Source: a virus
Length of the DNA stretch: 29,323 nucleotides
Reading direction: 5' to 3' (one strand)
Virus record (IMG/VR): IMGVR_UViG_3300045135_000575
Coordinates: 1-29,323 of that record
The translations under genes and the position numbers were made by a program. The notes under the pieces are model-generated. The model was not told where the DNA came from. It saw only the letters and a list, made by a program, of their open reading frames with translations, and ran no database searches. How positions within the stretch are numbered: the stretch's first letter is position 1; every line of letters begins with the position of its first letter. Shown piece after piece: positions 1 to 8,408 of this stretch.

Positions 1-1094
1 TCGGGCCCAAAGCAGTCGCGCAGGGCAGAATGTATCCGTTGAATATCGTGGGTGTACGATGCCCAAATTATACATTTTCCCTGAAGCTCTTCCGTAATGC
101 TCATAAGCTCATCCAGACGGTTACTGTCCAAGCTTCTGGTTTCTCCTATGTCAGGAGTAAAATGCCCACAGCATATTTGCTGCAAGCGCATAATCTGTGT
201 CAGGACGCTGGTAGTCGTGGCTAACTCTCCATTGTCCAGTTGGGCCAAGGCCATATCTTTCATCTGGTTATACAGTTTCCCCTGTTCCGCCGTGAGAGGC
301 ACGTAGCGCTTCGTGTAAAGCTTTTCGGGTAGGTCTAGGCATTCCGACTTCAATACGCGTGTGCTGAAGCCTGTCAGGCGGTCGTTAAGCTCGTCTAAGC
401 GTCTATACCCCACAATCTCTTGGAACGAGCGGTGCCCCATCTTTTGTTGGCGTACTACAGCATACCTGTTCTGAAAAGCAAAGTAACTATTATAACCCAA
501 GGCCATTGGAGCCAAGAATGAACACTGGCTGAACAAATCCATAGGGCTCTTTGTGATAGGAGAGCCTGTCAAGATGCGGCGGTACTTGGCAAACTTTTGC
601 AGAACTTGCAGGTTTTTTGTACGCGCTGCCTTGCGGTTCTTAATCGTGGTGCTTTCGTCCACAACCATCATGTTGTTTGGGTTCTGTACAAGGAAGCGCC
701 CCGCAGTCTTCGCGCCACGCGGCGTGGAAAATGCTTCGACATTCATTACAAATATCTTCAGACCATCAAAGTCTTCCATGATGAACTCTTCTAACAGAGC
801 CATGTAGCTCTTAGTTGTCTTCGGATCCCAGCGCACGATGTTACGCTTGATGCTCTCCGGTAGATGCGCGGGGAACTCACCCTTCACCCAGTTATCGTAC
901 ACACCCTTTGGAGCTATGACCAAAGCAGCGTTCAATTCACCCTGCTCATAAAGAAGTCCAATGTTATCAATGGCCACCTTGGATTTTCCTGTACCCATTT
1001 CCATGAACAAAGCATAATACTCCGCGGCCCACGATTCGTTGAGCGCATCCGCTTGGTGTTTGAAAGGTTTTGTTTTAAAGTTGTAGTTCTGCAT
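1..1094 (-). CDS. SNF2-type DEAD/H-box helicase, 3' end outside window
   Basis: This gene reads on the minus strand from ATG at 1094 to 1092 and is still open at base 1, so only about the first 364 residues are present. A Walker A MGTGKSK lies at residues 33-39, a Walker B variant VVDEST at 144-149 and motif III LTGSP at 175-179. This order is typical of SNF2/SF2 helicase-like ATPases encoded by many phages, which act on DNA in replication or recombination. An AAGGAG Shine-Dalgarno lies just upstream of the ATG. The gene is the only minus-strand gene in the window. It is divergent from the replication operon and shares a compact promoter region with it (1103-1147). The C-terminal RecA lobe starts before the cut, with IIWAS-type sequence near the edge. 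The family assignment is firm; the biological role is inferred. Confidence 0.88.
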   Translation of the reverse strand, partial: MQNYNFKTKPFKHQADALNESWAAEYYALFMEMGTGKSKVAIDNIGLLYEQGELNAALVIAPKGVYDNWVKGEFPAHLPESIKRNIVRWDPKTTKSYMALLEEFIMEDFDGLKIFVMNVEAFSTPRGAKTAGRFLVQNPNNMMVVDESTTIKNRKAARTKNLQVLQKFAKYRRILTGSPITKSPMDLFSQCSFLAPMALGYNSYFAFQNRYAVVRQQKMGHRSFQEIVGYRRLDELNDRLTGFSTRVLKSECLDLPEKLYTKRYVPLTAEQGKLYNQMKDMALAQLDNGELATTTSVLTQIMRLQQICCGHFTPDIGETRSLDSNRLDELMSITEELQGKCIIWASYTHDIQRIHSALRDCFGP

Positions 1095-1102
1095 CTTTTT
1101 CT

Positions 1103-1147
1103 CCTTGACTATGGGATAAGATACAAATATATGGGAATATGTCAAGG
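1103..1147. promoter_or_regulatory. Divergent sigma70-like promoter pair
   Basis: On the plus strand TTGACT (1105-1110) is followed after 17 bases by TATATG (1128-1133), reading into the replication block. On the minus strand TTGACA (complement of 1140-1145) is followed after 16 bases by TATCTT (complement of 1118-1123), reading into the SNF2 helicase. The -35 elements are the arms of an inverted repeat, CCTTGAC and GTCAAGG. Each strand's -10 falls inside the other's spacer, so the two promoters should compete. TATGGGA occurs twice, at 1110-1116 and 1130-1136, 20 bases apart, and looks like a tandem operator. Confidence 0.7.
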
Positions 1148-1190
1148 CTCGTAAACGGAGTCTTTAACCACGAAAAACGGAACATGAAAC

Positions 1191-1772
1191 ATGAATGATA
1201 TATCTGAACTAATGGAAGCGGACTTTGAGTCCACCTTCGCAAACCCTCTCGAAAAAACCAATAACTCAGCTTTGTCCACAGTGTCAAAGTTGGCTCGTGC
1301 TATCAAGGCAAAAGAAAAGGAAGTCCAGTCACTGGATGACCAGCTTAAACTTGCCAAAAAAGAATTGCTCAAGTTGACAGATGAAGAATTGCCTGCCTCT
1401 ATGGCAGAGGTGGGTCTTGCATCATTCACCTTGGACGATGGTTCGGAAGTAAACATCAAGCCAACGTATGGTGCTTCGATTTTAGTAAAGAACCGTGAAG
1501 CCGCTTATGAGTGGCTACGCGAAAACGGCTATGACGATATTATAAAGAACACAGTTTCTTGTAGTTTCGGCAGAGGCGAAGACGACAAGGCTTCGGCCTT
1601 TAAAGCTTTCGCTGCGAAAGAAGGTTATTTGGCAGAGCAAGCTACGGGCATTCACTCTTCAACCCTTCGGGCGTTTGTCAAAGAACGTGTCGAAAACGGA
1701 GATGAATTTCCAATGGATTTGTTTGGGGCGTATGTAGCGCAACGCGCTGTTATTAAGAGAGGAAAAGCCTAA
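1191..1772 (+). CDS. Coiled-coil early protein of unknown function (DUF7173-like)
   Basis: This is a 193-residue protein. Residues about 25-65 are rich in K, E and heptad-spaced hydrophobics, predicting a coiled coil. They are followed by a compact alpha/beta-looking part with SFTLDDGSEVNIKPTYGA and EAAYEWLRENGYDDIIKNT. The layout resembles coil-containing phage proteins found next to SSB-like genes in marine phages (DUF7173 is my tentative family match). It is the first gene after the divergent promoter and its stop overlaps the start of the SSB-like gene (TAATG), so the two are almost certainly co-translated. That pairing suggests a role in DNA replication or recombination, but no catalytic motif is visible. 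Confidence 0.75.
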   Translation: MNDISELMEADFESTFANPLEKTNNSALSTVSKLARAIKAKEKEVQSLDDQLKLAKKELLKLTDEELPASMAEVGLASFTLDDGSEVNIKPTYGASILVKNREAAYEWLRENGYDDIIKNTVSCSFGRGEDDKASAFKAFAAKEGYLAEQATGIHSSTLRAFVKERVENGDEFPMDLFGAYVAQRAVIKRGKA

Positions 1773-2545
1773 TGGGTAAAGTTGCTAAGAAAAATGAAAC
1801 AAATGTCGTAGAGTTTGACATCTCTATGATGGAAGCCGACGCAAGCGTTGGTGTTTCAAACATGGGCCAAGACGATCTGGCCCTGCCGTTCCTTAAAATC
1901 TTGTCAGGGTTGGACCCCTTGCTGGATGAGTTAGATGAAGCCAAACGCGGTGACCTATACAACACCGTCAGCGGTCAAATCTACAAAGGAAAAGAAGGTG
2001 TTCTTTTAATTCCCTGTGCCTACCAACGTAGGTTCATCCAATGGGCTCCACGGGGCGCAGGAACTGGGGCACCAATAGCTATCTTTGATACGGCGCAAGA
2101 TTGCCCAAAGACAGAGCGCAGCAAAGACGACAACAAAGATTACGTTGTCGGCGGCGACGGCTCTTACATTGAAGAAACTCACCAGCATTTTGTAATATTG
2201 GTGAACGACGATGGTTCGGCAGAAACGGCGCTTATCGCCATGAAGTCAACCATGCTCAAGAAAAGCCGCAAGTGGAACAGCATGATTGCCTCCGCTACGG
2301 TGCAGGGCAAGAACGGTCCATTCACTCCACCGCGTTTTGGTTTTATATATCGCGCAAAAACAGTGATGGAAGAAAACAGCAAAGGTAGTTGGCACAACTG
2401 GGAAATCTCGCGAGAGAAACAGGTGGACGATGCCGCGCTGTATGTTCGGGCAAAAGACTTTTCTTCAACCATCGACAGCGGTGATGTTGTGGTAAAGCAC
2501 CAGAACGAAGAGGCGCAGAATAAGTCGGACGACGTTCCATTTTAA
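1772..2545 (+). CDS. Probable ssDNA-binding protein with SSB-like acidic tail
   Basis: This is a 257-residue protein. The middle has a beta-rich pattern (VLLIPCAYQRRFIQWAPRG, HFVILVNDDGS, ETALIAMKSTMLKKSRKWN, FTPPRFGFIYRAKT) shared by a family common in marine podovirus-like phages and usually placed in the gp2.5 position. The last residues are NKSDDVPF. Bacterial SSBs end in DDIPF, the acidic tip that recruits other replication proteins, so the ending is strong supporting evidence for an ssDNA-binding role. The preceding AGAGAGGAAA is a good ribosome binding site. The gene is translationally coupled to the upstream gene and is followed by primase and helicase genes. I infer the function from the tail, family resemblance and context; I cannot show an OB fold directly. 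Confidence 0.72.
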   Translation: MGKVAKKNETNVVEFDISMMEADASVGVSNMGQDDLALPFLKILSGLDPLLDELDEAKRGDLYNTVSGQIYKGKEGVLLIPCAYQRRFIQWAPRGAGTGAPIAIFDTAQDCPKTERSKDDNKDYVVGGDGSYIEETHQHFVILVNDDGSAETALIAMKSTMLKKSRKWNSMIASATVQGKNGPFTPPRFGFIYRAKTVMEENSKGSWHNWEISREKQVDDAALYVRAKDFSSTIDSGDVVVKHQNEEAQNKSDDVPF

Positions 2546-2551
2546 TGCAAC

Positions 2552-2587
2552 GGGCGGCGCAAGCCGCCCACCTTTTCTGAGGTATCA
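2552..2587 (+). promoter_or_regulatory. GC hairpin leader before primase
   Basis: GGGCGGC (2552-2558) pairs perfectly with GCCGCCC (2563-2569) around a GCAA tetraloop. TTTTC and a TGAGGTA ribosome binding site follow, then the primase ATG. It could be a weak terminator or attenuator, or an mRNA-stabilising hairpin. The same design occurs at 14789-14832 and 16014-16053. Confidence 0.6.
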
Positions 2588-4126
2588 ATGTCTGTCCAAC
2601 AATTTTCAGCCATCTTTGATGGCCTGCAAGAGGCATACGGCACATATCGTGTAGATAAAAAGCAGGCTAACGGGAAAAATACTGGCAAAGCACAAATCAT
2701 TCGGGAGCCACGCTCCGCGAAGCTATGGCGGGAGCATCTTTCTGGTAAAGGTGCCTCAATGGGTATCATCCCCATCAACGCCGAAAACAAATGCAAGTGG
2801 GGTTGCGTAGATGTAGACCAATATCCCCTTGACCATAAATTATTGGTGGAAAAGATCCGCAGGCTCAAGCTGCCGTTGGTGGTATGCCGCTCCAAGTCAG
2901 GTGGGGCGCACTGCTTTCTGTTCTCTACTGAATGGGTCGAAGCTGCCGACATGCAGAAGGCCCTGCAAAATATTGCCGCGGCCCTTGGCTATGGCGGAAG
3001 TGAAATCTTCCCAAAGCAAGTCAAGCTGCACCTTGACCGTGGTGACGTAGGTAACTTTTTAAACCTGCCGTATTACGACGCAGAGGACGGGCTACGCTAC
3101 GCTATCTTAGACGATGGCACCTCTGGTACTCTGGAAGAGTTTTTGGCGCTGTACGAGGCGCATAAGCAAACACCAGAGCAAATCATTAATCTGCAAGTCA
3201 CGCAGGAAAACGACAGTGAGGCCTTTGCTCACGGTCCGCCGTGCCTAAAAGCCTTAGCGCGTATCAAAATATCAGAAGGTGGGCGCAATAACGGACTTTT
3301 CAACGTCGGCGTATATCTGCGTAAGGCGCACCCTGACACGTGGGAAACAGAAATCCTGCGCTACAATAACGATTACTTTGACCCTCCTTTGCCTCTTAAC
3401 GAGGTCAATGTGGTCGCCAAGCAAGTGCAGCGCAAAGAATATGCGTACAAGTGTAACGATGCGCCGATCAACGCCTACTGCAATAAAGATCTGTGCCGTA
3501 CACAGCGGTTTGGTGTCGGTGCCGCAGCTTCCGGAGTGCCTGTCGCAAACCTACGCAAATATAACTCCACGCCACCTGTATGGTTCTTAGACGTTAACGG
3601 TGAGCCTTTGGAGCTAGACACCGACGGCCTGATGAACCAGCCCTCGTTCCAACGGGCCTGCATGGAGCAACTTAATATCATGCCGCACACTGTAGCCAAG
3701 CCGCAATGGGAAGGGCGGATAAGTTCCCTGCTAAGAGAAATGGCAGAGAATGACAGTGCTATCGTTGAGGTCGCGCAAGATGCCAGCATCAACGGCCAGT
3801 TCTACGATTATCTGGAAGAGTTCTGCGTCTTATTGCAAACCGCGCAGGATAAGGAAGAAATCCTACTCCGCCGCCCGTGGACAGATGACGAAGAGCAGAT
3901 GACTTACTTCCGTCTGAAAGACTTTGAAGCCTTTCTCAAAAAGAATAAGTTTTTCGAACTCAAGTCGCACAAGATTGCCCAACGCCTACGGGACATTAAC
4001 GGCGAAAGCATGTTGCTTAAAATCAAAGGTCGCCCTGTCCGCGTATGGAAGATCCCTGCTTATGACAGCGGTGACGTCGAACTGGCCACTCCAATCTTTG
4101 CAGCAAAAGGCGAGGCACCTTTCTGA
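2588..4126 (+). CDS. AEP-superfamily primase/PrimPol (TOTE-like primase domain)
   Basis: This 512-residue protein shows the hallmarks of the archaeo-eukaryotic primase catalytic core. They are the metal-binding DxD in GCVDVDQY (D75, D77), the SGGAH motif (residues 104-108, nucleotide-contacting His 108), EIFPKQ at 139-144, and LDRGDVGNFLNLPYY at about 149-163. The pattern GxDxD, S-x-S-GxGxH and FPKQ is close to the TOTE-conflict/LigD-like primase group. Residues about 215-310 look like a primase C-terminal (PriCT-like) helical domain with GRNNGLFNVGVYLRKAHP and a Cys-containing stretch, YKC..API..YCNKDLC. It probably makes primers for the PolA encoded downstream. The stop overlaps the helicase start by one base (TGATG), so primase and helicase are likely made together. 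A DnaG TOPRIM domain is absent. Confidence 0.85.
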   Translation: MSVQQFSAIFDGLQEAYGTYRVDKKQANGKNTGKAQIIREPRSAKLWREHLSGKGASMGIIPINAENKCKWGCVDVDQYPLDHKLLVEKIRRLKLPLVVCRSKSGGAHCFLFSTEWVEAADMQKALQNIAAALGYGGSEIFPKQVKLHLDRGDVGNFLNLPYYDAEDGLRYAILDDGTSGTLEEFLALYEAHKQTPEQIINLQVTQENDSEAFAHGPPCLKALARIKISEGGRNNGLFNVGVYLRKAHPDTWETEILRYNNDYFDPPLPLNEVNVVAKQVQRKEYAYKCNDAPINAYCNKDLCRTQRFGVGAAASGVPVANLRKYNSTPPVWFLDVNGEPLELDTDGLMNQPSFQRACMEQLNIMPHTVAKPQWEGRISSLLREMAENDSAIVEVAQDASINGQFYDYLEEFCVLLQTAQDKEEILLRRPWTDDEEQMTYFRLKDFEAFLKKNKFFELKSHKIAQRLRDINGESMLLKIKGRPVRVWKIPAYDSGDVELATPIFAAKGEAPF

Positions 4127-5643
4127 TGTTTAGAATATTTGGACCGCCCGGAACGGGCAAAACCACCACGCTACTAAATATGGTAGACAAAGCCTTGGAA
4201 GCGGGCACCCCACCACAATCTATAGGGTTCTTGGCCTTTACCCGCAAAGCGGCAAATGAGGCAAAGGAACGCGCTGCGGCGCGTTTTCGTTTGGACCCAC
4301 AGAAAGATCTGCAATACTTTCGCACCTTGCACAGCTTTGCACTCTCCCTGTCAGGCATCCGCCCAGAACAAATCATGCAACCTGAGAACTATAAAGAACT
4401 CAGCGAAGCAATGGGCATCAAGCTCGAAACGGGGCGCGTTAATCAGTTAGAAGAAGACGTCCAAGATGCGGTCAAAGCCAGTGACCCCATCCTTGGGCTT
4501 ATCAACCTTGCGAGGCTGAAAAAAACATCTTTGCGCAAGGAGTATAATCTTAGTAGCCTTGAACACGATTGGAATACCGTTAACCATGTAGACCGCTCGC
4601 TGCGCTCCTATAAACACGAAAGCGGCCTCTATGACTTCACCGATATGTTGCAAGGTTTTATTGACAAGGGCCATCAGTTTTGTCCGCGCTTTAACCTGTG
4701 CTTTGTAGATGAAGCTCAAGACTTATCTCCCATGCAGTGGGACATTGCCCATCTGATAGAAGCCAAAACCAAGCAGATGTACTGCGCGGGAGACGATGAC
4801 CAAGCCATATACAAATGGGCAGGGGCCGACGTCGAACACTTCCTTTCATTGGACGGCGGATCAGAAACGCTCAAACAATCCTACCGTATACCCGCAAGCG
4901 TTCACCGCGTGGCAGAAACAATCGCTCGCCGCATTCACCACCGTTACCCCAAGATATACAAGCCTCGCGAAGAAGAAGGCCAATGCCGACGCGTAGCGCA
5001 AGTCGGGGAACTAGACATGAGCGAAGGCTCGTGGCTCATACTCGCACAAGCAGGATACCAACTACAGCCCGTGGCAACAGACCTGCGGTCCTTCGGTTAT
5101 CTGTACGAATATCGCGGATCACGGTCCATTGGTCAAAAACTCAGTGACGCCGTAAACGGGTGGACTGACCTGCAACGCGGTAAGGAAATACCTATCGACA
5201 CCGCCCGAAACATCTATAGCTTTATGTCCACAGGTAAACGCGTGGCACGGGGGTATAAAAAAATTAAAGGCGTTCCAGATGACGAATTGGTTAATATCGA
5301 CGATCTTCAAATATCCCACGGCCTTATAGCCACAAAGGATATGATTTGGTCTGAAGCAATGGACCGCATTGCAGATAAAGACCGCGCCTACGTGACAGCA
5401 TTGCTGCGCCGCGGAGAAAAGTTCAACGGCGTTCCCCGCATTGTAGTGTCCACGATCCACGGTTCAAAAGGTGGAGAGGCGGACAACGTTGTATTGTTTA
5501 CGGACCTGTCCCCCGCTGCGGACAGCACTATGCGAATTGCACCCGACGATGTTCATCGTGTTTTCTACGTCGGCGTGACGCGTACAAGAAAGAACTTGTA
5601 TTTGGTGGAGCCTGAAGACGCGACAAGGAGTTATGATATATGA
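4126..5643 (+). CDS. SF1 DNA helicase (UvrD/Rep-like)
   Basis: This 505-residue helicase has its motifs in canonical order: Walker A GPPGTGKTT (6-14), motif Ia FLAFTRKAANEAKERA (35-50), Walker B FVDEAQDLSPMQWD (193-206), motif III AGDDDQAIYKWAGAD (221-235), motif IV LKQSYRIP (249-256), motif V STIHGSKGGEADNV (about 440-453) and motif VI VFYVGVTRTR (479-488). DEAQD and GDDDQAIY place it in SF1A with UvrD, Rep and PcrA. It is shorter than bacterial UvrD (about 720 residues) because the 1B/2B insertions are reduced. It likely unwinds DNA ahead of the phage polymerase. It starts by overlapping the primase stop and ends with an ATGA overlap into the next gene, deep inside one operon. Confidence 0.93.
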   Translation: MFRIFGPPGTGKTTTLLNMVDKALEAGTPPQSIGFLAFTRKAANEAKERAAARFRLDPQKDLQYFRTLHSFALSLSGIRPEQIMQPENYKELSEAMGIKLETGRVNQLEEDVQDAVKASDPILGLINLARLKKTSLRKEYNLSSLEHDWNTVNHVDRSLRSYKHESGLYDFTDMLQGFIDKGHQFCPRFNLCFVDEAQDLSPMQWDIAHLIEAKTKQMYCAGDDDQAIYKWAGADVEHFLSLDGGSETLKQSYRIPASVHRVAETIARRIHHRYPKIYKPREEEGQCRRVAQVGELDMSEGSWLILAQAGYQLQPVATDLRSFGYLYEYRGSRSIGQKLSDAVNGWTDLQRGKEIPIDTARNIYSFMSTGKRVARGYKKIKGVPDDELVNIDDLQISHGLIATKDMIWSEAMDRIADKDRAYVTALLRRGEKFNGVPRIVVSTIHGSKGGEADNVVLFTDLSPAADSTMRIAPDDVHRVFYVGVTRTRKNLYLVEPEDATRSYDI

Positions 5644-5954
5644 AAGTCTTCGAAGAGAAGTTGGGCCAAGCTATGGCCAAACTCGCTATCGTTGAGAATG
5701 CACGAGCCCGAAAAACTTGGGGAAACCTGAACGCATATAGTGCAGAGAAAAATCAAAAAAACGCATACAAAGGGGGCAGGCCAAAGTCGGATAAGTCATT
5801 AAGACCGCTCAACCCCACCGCTCGCATGGTCGATAAGATGCTAAAAAATGGTTTGAATTGTGTTGAGATTGCGGATGTCTTAGACAAACACCCCGATACT
5901 GTGCGCGATATCAAGTCGCGTTATGAACTACCGCGGGAAGAAAAAAATGACTGA
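5640..5954 (+). CDS. Small HTH DNA-binding protein
   Basis: This is a 104-residue basic protein. Residues about 58-97 (TARMVDKMLKNGLNCVEIADVLDKHPDTVRDIKSR, shown in part) read as a helix-turn-helix of the kind found in resolvase/sigma-4-like domains. A hydrophobic helix is followed by LNCVEIADVLDKHPDTVRD, with ADVLDKHPDTVRDIKSR as turn plus recognition helix. The N-terminal half is Ala/Lys-rich and contains GGRPKS. The ATG overlaps the helicase stop by four bases (ATGA). It may be a transcription or replication regulator, but the target is unknown. Confidence 0.75.
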   Translation: MKVFEEKLGQAMAKLAIVENARARKTWGNLNAYSAEKNQKNAYKGGRPKSDKSLRPLNPTARMVDKMLKNGLNCVEIADVLDKHPDTVRDIKSRYELPREEKND

Positions 5955-6336
5955 GTATTCTAAGCCAAGAGATTGGCATTACGAATGCTCCTGTGGATAT
6001 TCGTGGACAACTTCTTGGAACAGATATTCACAAGACATGTGTGTTAAGTGTGAACTTTATAGTTATCCGTCAGGAAAGAAAAAAATGAAACGGGACGAAA
6101 TTCTTCAAACAGCACAGTCGCTCATTAATGGCGAGCGGGCTTCCGAATACGGTGATGCAAAAGAGAACTTCCAAGATATCGCGGACCTCTGGTCCGTCTT
6201 TCTTGGTCGCCAGATAACGCGCCAAGAGGTTGCGGTCTGCATGATTTTAGTGAAATCAGCACGGCTGATGAAATCAAGCAAAGAGGATTCATGGGTGGAC
6301 ATCTGTGGGTATGCAGCATTAGGAGGAGAGCAATGA
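5947..6336 (+). CDS. Zinc-ribbon plus DUF6378-like protein
   Basis: This is a 129-residue reading from the ATG at 5947, which overlaps the previous stop by 8 bases. A start 24 bases earlier is also open but would lie deeper in the upstream gene. Residues 14-35 contain CSC and CVKC, a probable zinc-binding knuckle. From residue 47 the sequence matches the phage DUF6378 pattern (EILQTAQSLINGERASEYGD, then ENFQDIADLWSVFLGRQITR, then a VKSARLMKSSKEDSWVDICGY ending). DUF6378 proteins in other phages usually begin exactly there, and an in-frame ATG at 6085 has AGGAAAG upstream. Two products, fused and short, are therefore possible. Function is unknown. The gene ends with an ATGA overlap into the next zinc protein. 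Confidence 0.75.
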   Translation: MTEYSKPRDWHYECSCGYSWTTSWNRYSQDMCVKCELYSYPSGKKKMKRDEILQTAQSLINGERASEYGDAKENFQDIADLWSVFLGRQITRQEVAVCMILVKSARLMKSSKEDSWVDICGYAALGGEQ

Positions 6337-6512
6337 ATTGCTGGCACTGCAAAGCAGAATTAATCTGGGGCGGAGATGATGATGCAGAGGATGAGCCTGA
6401 ATATGACATGGTTACCAACCTCTCATGCTCTAACTGCGATACGTTTGTATTAGTTTATTATAAGGAACCAGAAGATGAGCCTACAGATGGCAATGTTCAC
6501 ACCGGAGAATGA
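6333..6512 (+). CDS. Small zinc-ribbon protein
   Basis: This is a 59-residue protein with two CxxC pairs, NCWHC (C3, C6) and SCSNC (C32, C35), around an acidic centre (GGDDDAEDEPEYD). That is a classic single zinc ribbon of small phage proteins. The start at 6333 is chosen over an upstream in-frame ATG at 6291 because AGGAGGAG ends about five bases before it and it gives an ATGA overlap with the upstream stop. The gene overlaps the polymerase start by 38 bases. Function is unknown. Confidence 0.8.
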   Translation: MNCWHCKAELIWGGDDDAEDEPEYDMVTNLSCSNCDTFVLVYYKEPEDEPTDGNVHTGE

Positions 6513-8367
6513 ATGGGTTCCGCCCAGTGAACTCCCTGATCTTACTGGTGCCAAGCGCATTGCAATAGATTTGGAAACCAAAGACCCAAACCTAAAAACC
6601 GCGGGCCCCGGATGGGCCACCGGAGATGGGGAAGTCGTGGGCTACGCTGTTGCCACAGAGAACTGGAGTGGCTACATTCCTATTAGACATTTTGGCGGCG
6701 GGAACATATGCGAAAAACAAGCCAATCGGTGGTTAAAAAAAGTTTTCGAAAGCCCCGCGGAAAAAATCATGCACAATGCTCAATACGACGTTGGATGGGC
6801 ACGGCGCATGGGTTTTACCGTAAATGGCAAAATAATCGACACTATGGTCATAGCATCCCTGCTAGACGAAAACAGGTTCAGCTACACTCTTAACTCCCTG
6901 TCGTTTGACCATCTGGGCAAAGTTAAATCCGAAAAGCAACTGATCGAAGCAGCTAAAGCCTTTGGGGTGGATCCCAAAGCAGAAATGTGGAAGCTGCCCG
7001 CCATGTTTGTCGGACCCTACGCAGAAGCCGACGCGGAACTCGCGCTCGAACTCTACAACTATTTTGCTGTAGAAATTTCTAAAGACGGCCTGTCAAACAT
7101 CGTGGACGTCGAAACACGGCTCCTGCCCTGCTTGGTGGACATGACTTGGCGCGGCGTCAGGGTTGATACAGACAAAGCAGAGCGTACACGCAACGCTCTT
7201 CTCAAGCGCGAGAAAGAAGTTTTAAAAAAGATTAGGTCTACCGTAGGCTTTGACGTCGAGATATGGGCCGCGCAGTCTATAGCCAAAGCCTTCGACGAAG
7301 CATCTCTCCCCTACGAGCGCACAGAAAAAGGTCAGCCATCCTTCACTAAAGGGTTTCTCTCTGACCATCCGTCAGAACTGGCGCAACTTATCGTGCAGGC
7401 CCGCAACCTAAACAAAACCTCTGGCACATTTATCAACACCATCCTCAAGCATTGCCGCTCAGATGGTCGTATCCACGCTCACATAAACCAAATTCGCTCC
7501 GACGATGGCGGCACGGTCAGTGGGCGCATATCCATGAACCACCCTAACCTCCAACAAATCCCTGCACGGGATCCAGAGTTGGGCCCCATGATCCGCAGCC
7601 TGTTCCTACCAGAAGAGGGCGAACAGTGGGCGGCAATTGATTTCTCGCAACAAGAACCGCGGATCTTGGTTCACTACGCGCACTTGTTTGGTGAACAGAG
7701 AGGCCGTCCGCTCAAAGGTGCGAAGGAATTTGTAGACAGCTACAACCAAGATAGCAGCACAGACTTCCACACAATGGTCGCAGAGATGGCGCAAATCCCA
7801 CGCAAACAGGCCAAGACAATTAACCTTGGCATGATGTACGGCATGGGCGTGGCGAAGCTAGCGGACCAACTAGATATTCCTGTAGACGAAGCCAAGGGTC
7901 TGGTTTCCCAGTACCATGACCGTGTGCCATTTGTTAAAGGACTGATGCACGGGGTGATGAACAGACTTAACGAAAAGGACAGCCGCGGGGCGCTGCGCTC
8001 GCTTCTTGGCAGAAAACTACGCTTTCCGTTATGGGAGCCCGACACGTTTGAGATGAACAAAGCACTGCCATATGAGGAAGCCGTGAAAACATATGGCGAC
8101 ACAACACGCTTAAAACGCGCTTACACGTACAAAGCGTTGAACCGTTTAATCCAAGCGTCCGCCGCGGACATGACAAAGCAGTCTATGGTCAACATATACG
8201 AAAGCGGGCGTATCCCTTTGATACAAATCCACGATGAAATCGCCATGTCAGTAACTGACAGAGATGATGCGAAAAAGGTTGCAGAGATGATGCAAAGTGC
8301 TGTACCATTAAGTGTACCTAGCCTGTGTGACGTCGAAGTAGGCCCATCTTGGGGTGAAGCCGTCTGA
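6475..8367 (+). CDS. polA: Family A DNA polymerase with 3'-5' exonuclease
   Basis: This 630-residue replicative polymerase resembles the Klenow part of Pol I. Exo I is AIDLETKDP (D32, E34), Exo II HNAQYDVGWAR (N101, D105) and Exo III YAEAD (Y182, D186). Polymerase motif A is AAIDFSQQEPRIL (D389, E394), motif B is RKQAKTINLGMMYG (K447, Y455) and motif C is IQIHDEIAMS (H586, D587, E588). There is no 5'-3' exonuclease domain. The residue equivalent to E. coli Pol I Phe762 is Leu (L451 in INLG). AAGGA eight bases before 6475 supports this start; ATGs at 6487 and 6493 are alternatives. It closes the replication operon and is followed by a strong terminator. Confidence 0.95.
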   Translation: MSLQMAMFTPENEWVPPSELPDLTGAKRIAIDLETKDPNLKTAGPGWATGDGEVVGYAVATENWSGYIPIRHFGGGNICEKQANRWLKKVFESPAEKIMHNAQYDVGWARRMGFTVNGKIIDTMVIASLLDENRFSYTLNSLSFDHLGKVKSEKQLIEAAKAFGVDPKAEMWKLPAMFVGPYAEADAELALELYNYFAVEISKDGLSNIVDVETRLLPCLVDMTWRGVRVDTDKAERTRNALLKREKEVLKKIRSTVGFDVEIWAAQSIAKAFDEASLPYERTEKGQPSFTKGFLSDHPSELAQLIVQARNLNKTSGTFINTILKHCRSDGRIHAHINQIRSDDGGTVSGRISMNHPNLQQIPARDPELGPMIRSLFLPEEGEQWAAIDFSQQEPRILVHYAHLFGEQRGRPLKGAKEFVDSYNQDSSTDFHTMVAEMAQIPRKQAKTINLGMMYGMGVAKLADQLDIPVDEAKGLVSQYHDRVPFVKGLMHGVMNRLNEKDSRGALRSLLGRKLRFPLWEPDTFEMNKALPYEEAVKTYGDTTRLKRAYTYKALNRLIQASAADMTKQSMVNIYESGRIPLIQIHDEIAMSVTDRDDAKKVAEMMQSAVPLSVPSLCDVEVGPSWGEAV

Positions 8368-8408
8368 TCATGTTAGTTCTGCTCATGGACAGTTCGCCTG
8401 TCATAACT

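Noticed and set aside
4023-4376. Long minus-strand frames inside the primase and helicase genes and similar ones elsewhere
   Set aside because: They mirror well-supported plus-strand genes, lack ribosome sites, and show no family pattern.
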